Shown here piece after piece: positions 15,796 through 22,995 of a stretch of 27,170 nt of DNA (position 1 is the first letter of the stretch; every line of letters starts with the position of its first letter). The translations under genes were made by a program, and so were the position numbers. Where the stretch lies: assembly GCA_027451565.1 (NCBI GenBank), contig DAIDJC010000013.1:1-27170 (forward strand). The letters run 5' to 3'. The DNA comes from Limisphaerales bacterium. GTDB taxonomy: Bacteria > Verrucomicrobiota > Verrucomicrobiia > Limisphaerales > UBA11358. The notes beneath the pieces are model-generated. The model had not been told where the DNA came from and ran no database searches. It was given only the letters and a program-made list of their open reading frames with translations.

Positions 15796-16209
15796 TCACC
15801 AGTTGCCTATGTCTGAGTTGTCTCCCTTGAAGTGCGACCAGATGTCGAAACTGGAGGGGTGGTGAGTGCCGGGACTGAGATATTGGTAGGGATTGCCCCA
15901 AGGATCATTTCGAAGCAGCTTGATGTATGGCCCCCGCCAATTGCGGGCATCATCCCCGGATGGAGGGTCCACCAGAACATTCAACCCCTCTTCCGTGGTG
16001 GGATACCGGTCCATGTGGATATAAAACCGCTCGACCGCGGATTCCAGTTCCGCAATTTGCGCCTTGGCCGCGCTGACCTTGGCATCCTGCGTGGTGCCGA
16101 TGAATTGTGGAATGATCGTCGCGGCAAGAATGCCTATGATGACGACGACCACCATGATCTCAACCAAAGTAAACCCTTTCTGCCTGTTATTTGTGTGGTG
16201 GATGTTCAT
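15796..16209 (-). CDS. gspG: Type II secretion major pseudopilin GspG
   Basis: This is a 137-residue major pseudopilin. The basic leader ends 'NRQKG' and the mature protein begins 'FTLVEIMVVVVIIGILAA' with Glu at +5. The signature segments 'DRYPTTEEGLNVLV', 'WRGPYIKLLRNDPWGNPYQY' and the C-terminal 'DIGNW' identify it as GspG and not a type IV pilin. The loop between 'FDIWS' and 'DIGNW' is short ('HFKGDNS') compared with the usual Gly/Asp/Glu-rich calcium-binding loop. It starts 19 nt after gspF, the largest gap inside the operon; the GAGGA that overlaps the gspF stop is too distant for an ideal ribosome binding site. Confidence 0.93.
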   Translation of the reverse strand: MNIHHTNNRQKGFTLVEIMVVVVIIGILAATIIPQFIGTTQDAKVSAAKAQIAELESAVERFYIHMDRYPTTEEGLNVLVDPPSGDDARNWRGPYIKLLRNDPWGNPYQYLSPGTHHPSSFDIWSHFKGDNSDIGNW

Positions 16210-16228
16210 AAGATTTGAATTGGATTCC

Positions 16229-17464
16229 TCAATGAAGCGCGCTGCTCATTTTGAAAATAGGCAGCAAAATAGCAATCACCATGAATCCGACCATGGCACC
16301 GACTGCGAGAATCAAAAGCGGGGCAATGAAGGAGATCAGGGTTTTGGTTCTGGTACGCAGATGGCGCTCTTCCATTGTGGCCACCCTCAGCAACATTTCA
16401 TCCAGTTTTCCAGTTTCCTCCCCCACATCAATCATCTGCACGACGGAGCGGGAGAAAACCCCGAGCTTTCGCAAAGGAGCCGCCAGGGAATCCCCTCCGC
16501 GAGTCTCCTCCGCCACCCGGGCAATCTGGGCGGCCATGACCCGGTTACCGATGGTTTGTTCGACGATCTTCAACGCGGGAAGAAGGGATACACCGCTTTT
16601 AACCAGCGTGCCAAGGGTGCGCGCAAAACGTCCGAGCGCTGCTGACTGATAGGCCGGCCCGGCGAATGGCAGCCTTAACTTGTACTTGTCCCACCATTCC
16701 GCGCCCTGATCCGACTTCAGGAGCCAGCGCACAAGTCCGGCAGCGGCCATTGCCCCGGCCAAAATCAAAACCCAATATTGGTGCAACACATGGCTTGTCT
16801 TGAGCAAGACCAGTGTCGGCAAGGGCAGCACTGGCAGCATTTCCTCCAGCATGCCAAACAAACGCGGGAGAACCACCGTCAGCAAAATCGTCACCGTCAC
16901 AAAGCCAAAGCATAGCACAAACGCCGGATAAGCCACGGCGGCAGCCACCTCTTGCCGCACCTGATCCTCGTGCTCCAGCAAATCCGCAAGGTCGTTCAAT
17001 ACTTTCGGCAAAGCTCCCGCCTCCTCGCCAACGCGAATCATGCTGACGTAAAGTTTGCTGAATAATTTCGGATGTTGCGACAGCGCCGCGGAAAAAGCCT
17101 CCCCCTTGCGGACGGCGCCGCCTATCTGCCGCACGATTTCCCTGAGCGCCGGGTTCTCCCCCTCATCAGCCAGGCTGTCGAGCGCCTGGGGAATGGAAAT
17201 CGAGGCTGTTAATAATGCGCTGATTTCGCGGGTAAATGCCGTGACTTCCCTGCGGCTAATTCGCTGACCAAGAGAAAACCGCCCCGCGGGAGGCTCCCCT
17301 GCTTGGAAGTCTTTTTGCACCTCTTGTGTTGCCGCCTCCAAAAGTGATGGAAACAAATTCTGACGACTCAACAATTGCAATGCAGCTTTGCGGTCTTCGG
17401 CTTCAACCAAGCCGGCAACCAATGCGCCTCCAGCTCCAATGGCTTGGTACCGGAAGGATTTCAT
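16229..17464 (-). CDS. gspF: Type II secretion inner-membrane platform protein GspF
   Basis: This 411-residue protein has the GspF/PilC layout: a short N-terminal domain, then two homologous cytoplasmic helical domains (about 72-172 and 275-375), each followed by membrane helices. Hydrophobic helices are at about 173-202, 228-249 and 376-405. Family motifs 'FTREISALLTASISIPQALDSL' and 'FARTLGTLVKSGVSLLPALKI' open the two domains, and 'MIRVGEEAGALPKVL' and 'MIDVGEETGKLDEML' sit at equivalent places within them. It works with the GspE ATPase to assemble the pseudopilus. The start codon overlaps the gspE stop by 1 nt (TGATG). Confidence 0.95.
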   Translation of the reverse strand: MKSFRYQAIGAGGALVAGLVEAEDRKAALQLLSRQNLFPSLLEAATQEVQKDFQAGEPPAGRFSLGQRISRREVTAFTREISALLTASISIPQALDSLADEGENPALREIVRQIGGAVRKGEAFSAALSQHPKLFSKLYVSMIRVGEEAGALPKVLNDLADLLEHEDQVRQEVAAAVAYPAFVLCFGFVTVTILLTVVLPRLFGMLEEMLPVLPLPTLVLLKTSHVLHQYWVLILAGAMAAAGLVRWLLKSDQGAEWWDKYKLRLPFAGPAYQSAALGRFARTLGTLVKSGVSLLPALKIVEQTIGNRVMAAQIARVAEETRGGDSLAAPLRKLGVFSRSVVQMIDVGEETGKLDEMLLRVATMEERHLRTRTKTLISFIAPLLILAVGAMVGFMVIAILLPIFKMSSALH

Positions 17465-19011
17465 CAGTTCAAATCCCCGGACGAAACCCGGAGAATTTCC
17501 TCGATCGTTGTCAGGCCGGCTGCCACCTTTTGCAGGGCGTCCTGGTGCATGGTCAGCATGGCCTTTTGCGCGGCGGCTTTTAACTCTGCATTTGACCGTT
17601 TCTTCAGGATCAATTCACGCAATTCACCATTGATTTGGAGCAGTTCAAATATTCCGACGCGCCCGTAATAACCTGTTCCACGGCACTCTTCGCAGCCCGT
17701 GCCGATGAAAAAGCCCCCTTCCGGCCGGTGTCCGCTGATGCCTGCCAGGCGCTCGGCCAGTGCGGGGTCCCCATCCTGCGAACGCCGGCAATTCGAACAA
17801 ATCCGCCGGACCAGGCGCTGTGCCAGCACCCCCTCGAGCGAAGACGAGACCAGGAAAGGCTCCACGCCCATGTCAATCAGCCGGGTTACCGCCCCCGTGG
17901 AATCATTGGTGTGCAACGTGCTGAAAACCTGATGTCCGGTGAGCGCCGCCCGGATGGCGATATCTGCCGTCTCCGAATCGCGGATTTCGCCAACCATCAC
18001 GACATCGGGGTCCTGACGCAATATGGCGCGCAGGCCATGGGCAAAAGTAAAATTACGCGCCGGGCGAACCGGAATTTGAGCCACCCCTGGCAATTCGTAT
18101 TCCACAGGGTCTTCAATCGTTAGAATCTTAAGCTCTGGAGCATAAATGCTTTGCAGGATTGAATAGAGGGTTGTGGTCTTGCCGCTGCCGGTCGGTCCGG
18201 TTGCCAGAAAAAGCCCGTGGGGCTTTCCTACAAGGCGTGAAAGCAGGGCCGCACGTTCCGGATCCAATCCCAATTCCTCGACAGTCTGGACACGGGCGCT
18301 TTTTTCCAGCAGGCGCATCACAAGGCTTTCCCCGTAGATCGTCGGCAATGTGCCAACCCTAATATCCACACGGGCGCCACGGTGATTAATTTGTATGTGG
18401 CCATCCTGCGGCAAATAACGCTCGGCAATGTTCATATCCGCCATAATTTTAATTCTGGAAACCAGCGCGGCATGAAGTTGTCTTGGGGGAGGGGGCTTTT
18501 CGTGCAGGAGGCCGTCTATGCGGTAGCGAAGCTGAAGAAAATTCTCAAAAGGCACAAAATGGATGTCGCTGGCGCGCTCGCGAAGGGCGGTTGAAACAAT
18601 AAGATTCACGAGGTTCACCACTGTTGGCTCGTTGGCCATGACCTCAATGTCATGCAGCGTTTTTCCCTCCACTCCAAGGGCGCCCTCACCACCAAGATTT
18701 TCAATCATCTTCTCGACGGTGACTTGATAACGTCCGGCAATGGTTGCTGAAATGTCTGATATCGGAACTTTCTCCTCGACCACCTCCAAGCCGGTTAACA
18801 AGCGAATGTCATTGATTATACTTAAATTGCCTGGCTCAGCGGTGGCGATGTAGAGAAAGTCGCCCTCAATTTTCAGGGGCAGAATCCCATGTCGCTTGAC
18901 AAAATCGGGCGGCAAAAGGCCCAAAGCCTCCGAGCTGGCGGCAAGCTTGAACGAACTGCCTGTCTTTTCGGAAGCCGTCCCCAACTTCTGAATTTTTGGC
19001 GCAATTTCCAT
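17464..19011 (-). CDS. gspE: Type II secretion ATPase GspE
   Basis: This cytoplasmic ATPase powers pseudopilus assembly. Counting from the ATG at 19011 (515 residues), an N-terminal GspE/MshEN-type domain (about 25-95) precedes the motor. The motor has Walker A 'GPTGSGKT' (272-279), the Asp box 'ILTIEDPVEYELPG', Walker B 'ILRQDPDVVMVGEIRD' (330-345) and the His box 'TGHQVFSTLHTNDS'. A zinc-binding tetracysteine is intact (Cys405, Cys408, Cys440, Cys443), which is typical of GspE and PilB. An ATG two codons earlier (19017) is also open, but AAAGGA lies 5 nt before the 19011 ATG and directly touches the 19017 one, so 19011 is preferred. It is the first gene of the operon. Confidence 0.95.
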   Translation of the reverse strand: MEIAPKIQKLGTASEKTGSSFKLAASSEALGLLPPDFVKRHGILPLKIEGDFLYIATAEPGNLSIINDIRLLTGLEVVEEKVPISDISATIAGRYQVTVEKMIENLGGEGALGVEGKTLHDIEVMANEPTVVNLVNLIVSTALRERASDIHFVPFENFLQLRYRIDGLLHEKPPPPRQLHAALVSRIKIMADMNIAERYLPQDGHIQINHRGARVDIRVGTLPTIYGESLVMRLLEKSARVQTVEELGLDPERAALLSRLVGKPHGLFLATGPTGSGKTTTLYSILQSIYAPELKILTIEDPVEYELPGVAQIPVRPARNFTFAHGLRAILRQDPDVVMVGEIRDSETADIAIRAALTGHQVFSTLHTNDSTGAVTRLIDMGVEPFLVSSSLEGVLAQRLVRRICSNCRRSQDGDPALAERLAGISGHRPEGGFFIGTGCEECRGTGYYGRVGIFELLQINGELRELILKKRSNAELKAAAQKAMLTMHQDALQKVAAGLTTIEEILRVSSGDLN

Positions 19012-19883
19012 TGTCATCCTTTGACCGGGTGGCTCCGATTAGTCTCCCCCATATCAATCCGCGTTCAAAATTCCCACAGATTTTCGCAAAAACCCCACCC
19101 CGGTCCAAGCCCGCACGACCGATGGAAAGGCAAAACCCCACACGATCCGGGCAAATACTCCCATCTCCAAAAAAACCACGGAAGCCTAAACCACGATCTC
19201 ACGTTGTGCCCAGTAGTTAAGGCGATATTTTGGCCCTGATGATTTATTCCGGCATTATCCGGTCAATGCCCGGCTGCGCAAGACATTTTTAATTTCAAAA
19301 ACCAGCTTTTGATGACCCCTGACAGAATTAAAATGACTAATATTGACCCTGTTTTAAGCACTGACCGACAAATACACCAGTACAACCTTACACCAACCCA
19401 AGGTTTGGTTGACATTATTTCGCAAATGTATTGGCGCGTCACTATTGGGACAGTTTGGTTATAATGGCTTGGAGCCTGTATGATAATTCGGCAGGATGCT
19501 GTTTTCGTGCCCAAGCCGGTCTGGCTGGGTCAGACGATTTTTAGGCGGTCAGTTTTCCAACCAGCGCAGTGCGCGGCGGGCTTTTTCAAAACCGGGTCCA
19601 TTGCCTCCTCCTACGGTCCAGTTTCGACTCCGACACACGCGTTCTTTTTTCATTAAGACACCACCAGTCTCCCCATCTTGCCTACGGGCTGCGGGTGGGA
19701 GGGCGAGATTGGAAATCAATTGTTCCAAATGAGAGTATCCAAGTCTTGCGGCTTTGAGCATTCGAGGATTTGAGGATTTGGTTCGCCAAAACAGCGAAGC
19801 TTGGAATGTCGAGCGTGGTCCATTGCCAATGCGTTCATTCTTGTTAACCCACCCTTCCTAAAAAGATCAGGCTCCAAAAACTG

Positions 19884-19961
19884 TGCCGGGCTTTCCTATT
19901 CCATCATGCGGAGGAAGGTGGTTAAGCTTTGCCCACCAAAGCCGACAGCCCGGCATTTTTT
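19884..19961 (+). ncRNA. Candidate structured RNA / hairpin with six-T tail
   Basis: An outer 9-bp stem pairs TGCCGGGCT (19884-19892) with AGCCCGGCA (19947-19955) and is followed at once by six T residues (19956-19961). Inside are two directly adjacent stems: TTCCT (19893-19897) with AGGAA (19912-19916), and GGTGG (19917-19921) with CCACC (19933-19937). The first inner stem starts at the base after the outer strand, and the second starts at the base after the first ends. Alternative pairings exist: GCTTTG (19926-19931) with CAAAGC (19937-19942), and GGCTTT (19889-19894) with AAAGCC (19938-19943). No protein gene lies upstream on this strand. It matches no RNA family I recognise. It could be a small RNA ending in its own terminator, or simply an upstream terminator. 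Confidence 0.33.
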
Positions 19962-20018
19962 ACCCATTCAAACGTTTAAAACGGTGAAAACAGTTGATTT
20001 TATGAGGGTTTTACAGCG

Positions 20019-20034
20019 TGGCATCATCGTTGCT
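20019..20034 (+). promoter_or_regulatory. Sigma-54 (-24/-12) promoter for the flagellar operon
   Basis: The sequence TGGCATCATCGTTGCT has GG (20020-20021) and GC (20032-20033) separated by exactly 10 bases, with TGGCA and TTGCT flanks. This fits the sigma-54 consensus TGGCAC-N5-TTGCW well. Transcription would start near 20045, only about 12 bases before the flgB ATG at 20057. Sigma-54 control of basal-body genes is known in several phyla. The match is by eye. Confidence 0.68.
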
Positions 20035-20056
20035 AAGCACTCGCGGCATTCTATAC

Positions 20057-20440
20057 ATGATCGAAGCGATATTCAATCAGCCGGGGTTTTTGGCGGCCAG
20101 CAAGGCTTTGGACGCCGTGGAACTCCGCGGCCAGGCCATTTCCAACAACCTGGCCAACCTTGAAACGCCGGGCTACCGGCGGGTGGATTTGGCGCCCGGT
20201 TTTGAGGCCGCCATGAACAAGGCAATCCTGTCGCAGAACCCGCAACAGATAGCGTCGCTGAATCCCACATTGGCTGCGGATCCGAATGCGACGGCGGTAA
20301 GCCCGGATGGCAATACGGTTCGGCTGCAGGATGAATTGACCCAGTTGAATCAGAATGGCGCGGCGCACTCATTGGAAACACAGTTGGTGGTGAGCATGTT
20401 CCAGAAACTGCAAATGGCCATCACGGGCAAGAACGCATAA
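20057..20440 (+). CDS. flgB: Flagellar basal-body rod protein FlgB
   Basis: This 127-residue proximal rod protein starts 'MIEAIFNQPGFLAASKALDAVELR' and carries the rod/hook N-terminal signature 'ISNNLANLETPGYRR' (about 28-42). The C-terminal helix 'LETQLVVSMFQKLQMAITGK' is the usual rod-protein end. The frame is open upstream to a GTG at 20018, but that extension overlies the sigma-54 promoter and has no FlgB-like sequence, so the ATG at 20057 is taken. There is no clear ribosome binding site and the predicted leader is very short. It is the first gene of the flagellar operon, 4 nt before flgC. Confidence 0.92.
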   Translation: MIEAIFNQPGFLAASKALDAVELRGQAISNNLANLETPGYRRVDLAPGFEAAMNKAILSQNPQQIASLNPTLAADPNATAVSPDGNTVRLQDELTQLNQNGAAHSLETQLVVSMFQKLQMAITGKNA

Positions 20441-20444
20441 AGCC

Positions 20445-20873
20445 ATGATTTCGATCATACCAGGAATACAAAACACGTCTGCGGCGCTGGATGCGGAGCA
20501 GACGCGCTTGAATGTGATTGCCAGAAACATTGCCAACGCCAACACGGCTCACGGCCCTGATGGCAAGCCTTTCCAGCGGCAGGTGGTGGTGTTTGACACG
20601 GCCCTGCAACAGGCCATGAGTCCCGATGGAGGGGTGCAGTTGGCGCCGGTGCAGGTGGCTAAAATCGAGTCTGACAATCGCCCGGCGTTGCAGGTGTTTG
20701 ATCCTGGCAACCCGGATGCGGATGCCAAGGGCATGGTGTCCATGCCCAACATTAATGTGAACGAGGAAATGGCGGACCTGATTTCCGCATCCCGATCCTA
20801 CGAGGCGAACCTGGCTGCGGCCAAAAACGCGCACACGATGGCCATGGAAACCCTCTCGATAGGCAAGGCATGA
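20445..20873 (+). CDS. flgC: Flagellar basal-body rod protein FlgC
   Basis: This 142-residue rod protein has the N-terminal motif 'LDAEQTRLNVIARNIANANT' (about 15-34) and the FlgC-type C terminus 'INVNEEMADLISASRSYEANLAA', which carries the helix shared by axial proteins. Together with FlgB it forms the proximal rod, and it is exported by the flagellar type III apparatus. It lies 4 nt after flgB and 44 nt before fliE, the usual flgB-flgC-fliE order. Confidence 0.95.
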   Translation: MISIIPGIQNTSAALDAEQTRLNVIARNIANANTAHGPDGKPFQRQVVVFDTALQQAMSPDGGVQLAPVQVAKIESDNRPALQVFDPGNPDADAKGMVSMPNINVNEEMADLISASRSYEANLAAAKNAHTMAMETLSIGKA

Positions 20874-20917
20874 GCGTGCGACAGGATAAAAACCCTTGGA
20901 AACCCCACTAAACCGGC

Positions 20918-21295
20918 ATGGTTCCGATAACCGCCCTGCAACCCAGCCTGCCCGGCCTTTGGTCCACCGGCAGCGGACCGCTTACGGCGACATCCCAAGC
21001 CGCCGGGCCGACCGCGCTTGGAGGCATTCAAATGCCTGCGGATCTGGCACAGGCAGGCGGAGTTGCCCCGACGGGAAGCTCTTTCTCCTCGATGCTGGGC
21101 CAGTTTGTCTCGGAAGTGAACCAGCAACAGTTGGCCGCCACGCAGACCGTGAACGCCGTGCAAAGCGGCCAAAACATCCCTCTGAATCACGCCATGATTG
21201 CCATGGAGGAGGCCAATGTGTCCTTCCAGTTGATGGTGGAGGTGCGCAACCGGCTGCTGGATTCCTACCAGGAAATCATGCGGATGCAAGTATGA
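20918..21295 (+). CDS. fliE: Flagellar hook-basal body protein FliE
   Basis: This 125-residue protein links the MS ring to the rod. The N-terminal 45 residues are Pro/Gly/Ala-rich and variable. The C-terminal part is clear FliE: 'FSSMLGQFVSEVNQQQLAA', 'VQSGQNIPLNHAMIAMEEANVSFQLMVEVRNRLLDSYQEIMRMQV'-type content, ending with the conserved Met-x-Val-like tail. The ATG at 20918 is the first in frame; no ribosome binding site is evident. It lies between flgC and fliF, as is common. Confidence 0.92.
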   Translation: MVPITALQPSLPGLWSTGSGPLTATSQAAGPTALGGIQMPADLAQAGGVAPTGSSFSSMLGQFVSEVNQQQLAATQTVNAVQSGQNIPLNHAMIAMEEANVSFQLMVEVRNRLLDSYQEIMRMQV

Positions 21296-21311
21296 GGGTT
21301 TTTAATCTGGA

Positions 21312-22976
21312 ATGAACCAAAATCTGACCAAACTATTGGGGCAACTGCGGGATATATGGCTGCACCTGGGCCCGACCCAGCGTTTGAACGTGGCTGCAGC
21401 CACGTTGGTGGCGGTGGGAGGACTGGTGACATTGGCGCTGTGGTCCTCGCGGGTGGATTACAGCCTGCTCTATGGCGGGCTGCCGGATGGCGAAGCCGCC
21501 AAGGTGATCGCCGCGCTGGACGACGCCAAAATCCCGTACAAGACAGGCGGCAGCGGCGGATCCATCCTGGTGCCCTCGGACAAGGTGTATTCCACGCGCA
21601 TGCAACTGGCTGGCCGGGGCATTCCCAATGGAGAAGGGGTGGGGTTTGAAATTTTTGACAAGGCCAACTTCGGGATTTCCGACTTTGTGCAGCGGGCCAA
21701 CTACACCCGCGCGGTGGAGGGCGAGCTGGCCCGGACGATCAGCCAGATAGACGAGGTGGAATCGGCGCGCGTCATGATTGTGATGCCCGAGAACCGGCTG
21801 TTGCTGGACAAGGACACCTATCCGACAGCCTCGGTCTTTGTGCGCGTGCGCGGAAACTCGCCACTTCAGACCCAGTCCATCAATTCCATTCGTTTCCTGG
21901 TGGCCAATTCCGTGGAGGGATTGAAGCCCAACCATGTGAGCGTGGTGGACAACCTGGGCAATGTGCTCTCGGAAAACACAGACGACGACTCGCTCACGGG
22001 GCTGACCAGCACACAACTGGCCTCACGGCGGAACCTGGAACAATACCTGGCACGCAAGGCGCAGGACATGATGGACAAGGTGGTGGGGCCGGGACATGCC
22101 ATTGTGCGCGTGGCTGCGGAAATCAACTACGACACACTGACGCGTTCGGATGAGAAATACGATCCGGACGGGCAGGTGATCAGGACCCAGACCAAGGACG
22201 ACCAGGTGACGGATTCCTCCACCACCGCCAACTCCACGCCCACGGGCATAACGGCGAACACGCAAGTGAACACCAACGGCAGCGGCGCCGCCTCCGGACC
22301 GGTGAACACGACCCAAAACCACAACACCACCTCGACGGTGGAGTACGATGTGGGCAAGACCACGAGCAACCTTGTGGAGACGGCGGGCGGCATCAAGCGC
22401 CTGTCGGTATCCGTGAGCGTGGCGGAATTGGAGCAGGGCGCCGGTGATGCGCGCAAGATGGTCCCGCGCACACCGCAGCAACTGGACCAACTGCGGAGCA
22501 TTGTGGCCGGGGCAGTGGGCATAGACACCACCCGTGGCGACACGATTGCCCTGGAGGAACTGCCGTTCAACACGGATTTTGCGGACGAGGTGACGCAAGA
22601 CCTAAACCAGGAGCAAAAGCGTGATTTTTGGTGGGATCTGGCCCGAAATGCGGTGTATCCGCTCATGGCGGCGGGTGTCTTTTTGATATTGCTGCGGCTA
22701 TTCAGCCGCACACCGGTGCAAGATATTCCGCTGGGAGTGCCGGTGGGACGGTTGCTGGCCTCGCACCAAGGCAATGGCCATGCCAACGGCAACGGCCACA
22801 GCATGGGCAATGGCAATGGCATGGGTGGGCGGCTGGGGGATTCCATTGAAACACCGCCGGGCGTGGTGACCGTGGAGGTTTTGAACCGGTTGATCAAGGA
22901 AAACCCGACCAACATGACACAAGCCATCCGCGACTGGATGAGCAAGGGCAGGACAGGCGAACAAAGTCAAAACTAA
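21312..22976 (+). CDS. fliF: Flagellar MS-ring protein FliF
   Basis: This is the 554-residue MS-ring subunit. Membrane helices lie at about 25-44 and 446-464, with the periplasmic ring-building motifs between them. These include 'LYGGLPDGEAAKVIAAL', 'GFEIFDKANFGISDFVQRANYTRAVEGEL' (the YscJ/FliF core) and 'VEYDVGKTTSNLVETAGGIKRLSVSV'. After the second helix comes a low-complexity His/Asn/Gly segment (485-506, 'HQGNGHANGNGHSMGNGN' onward). The conserved FliG-binding tail follows, 'VEVLNRLIKENPTNMTQAIRDWM' in content (about 516-541). The total length is close to the family norm. It starts 16 nt after fliE, and fliG begins 19 nt downstream. Confidence 0.96.
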   Translation: MNQNLTKLLGQLRDIWLHLGPTQRLNVAAATLVAVGGLVTLALWSSRVDYSLLYGGLPDGEAAKVIAALDDAKIPYKTGGSGGSILVPSDKVYSTRMQLAGRGIPNGEGVGFEIFDKANFGISDFVQRANYTRAVEGELARTISQIDEVESARVMIVMPENRLLLDKDTYPTASVFVRVRGNSPLQTQSINSIRFLVANSVEGLKPNHVSVVDNLGNVLSENTDDDSLTGLTSTQLASRRNLEQYLARKAQDMMDKVVGPGHAIVRVAAEINYDTLTRSDEKYDPDGQVIRTQTKDDQVTDSSTTANSTPTGITANTQVNTNGSGAASGPVNTTQNHNTTSTVEYDVGKTTSNLVETAGGIKRLSVSVSVAELEQGAGDARKMVPRTPQQLDQLRSIVAGAVGIDTTRGDTIALEELPFNTDFADEVTQDLNQEQKRDFWWDLARNAVYPLMAAGVFLILLRLFSRTPVQDIPLGVPVGRLLASHQGNGHANGNGHSMGNGNGMGGRLGDSIETPPGVVTVEVLNRLIKENPTNMTQAIRDWMSKGRTGEQSQN

Positions 22977-22995
22977 CCCTCAACACCTCAAGAAC

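Larger units (their letters stand above)
19018..20056. other. Intergenic region between divergent secretion and flagellar operons, about 1 kb
   Basis: No convincing protein gene is visible. A 70-codon minus-strand frame (19549-19761), with 'SRNWTVGGGNGPGFEKARRAL', has no domain I recognise and may be a remnant. AT-rich DNA around 19285-19470 includes a perfect TATAAT (19460-19465) without a good -35 partner. The right end holds a structured RNA candidate (19884-19961) and the sigma-54 promoter in front of flgB (20019-20034). A convincing promoter for gspE on the minus strand was not found. Confidence 0.5.

Noticed and set aside
19086..19099. Possible minus-strand GG-N10-GC upstream of gspE
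   Set aside because: The -12 part (TTTTTGC) is acceptable but the -24 part is a run of G without the TGGCA core, so chance is more likely.
20018..20056. Upstream GTG start extending flgB by 13 codons
   Set aside because: The extension covers the sigma-54 promoter and has no similarity to FlgB N termini; the ATG at 20057 gives the canonical start.
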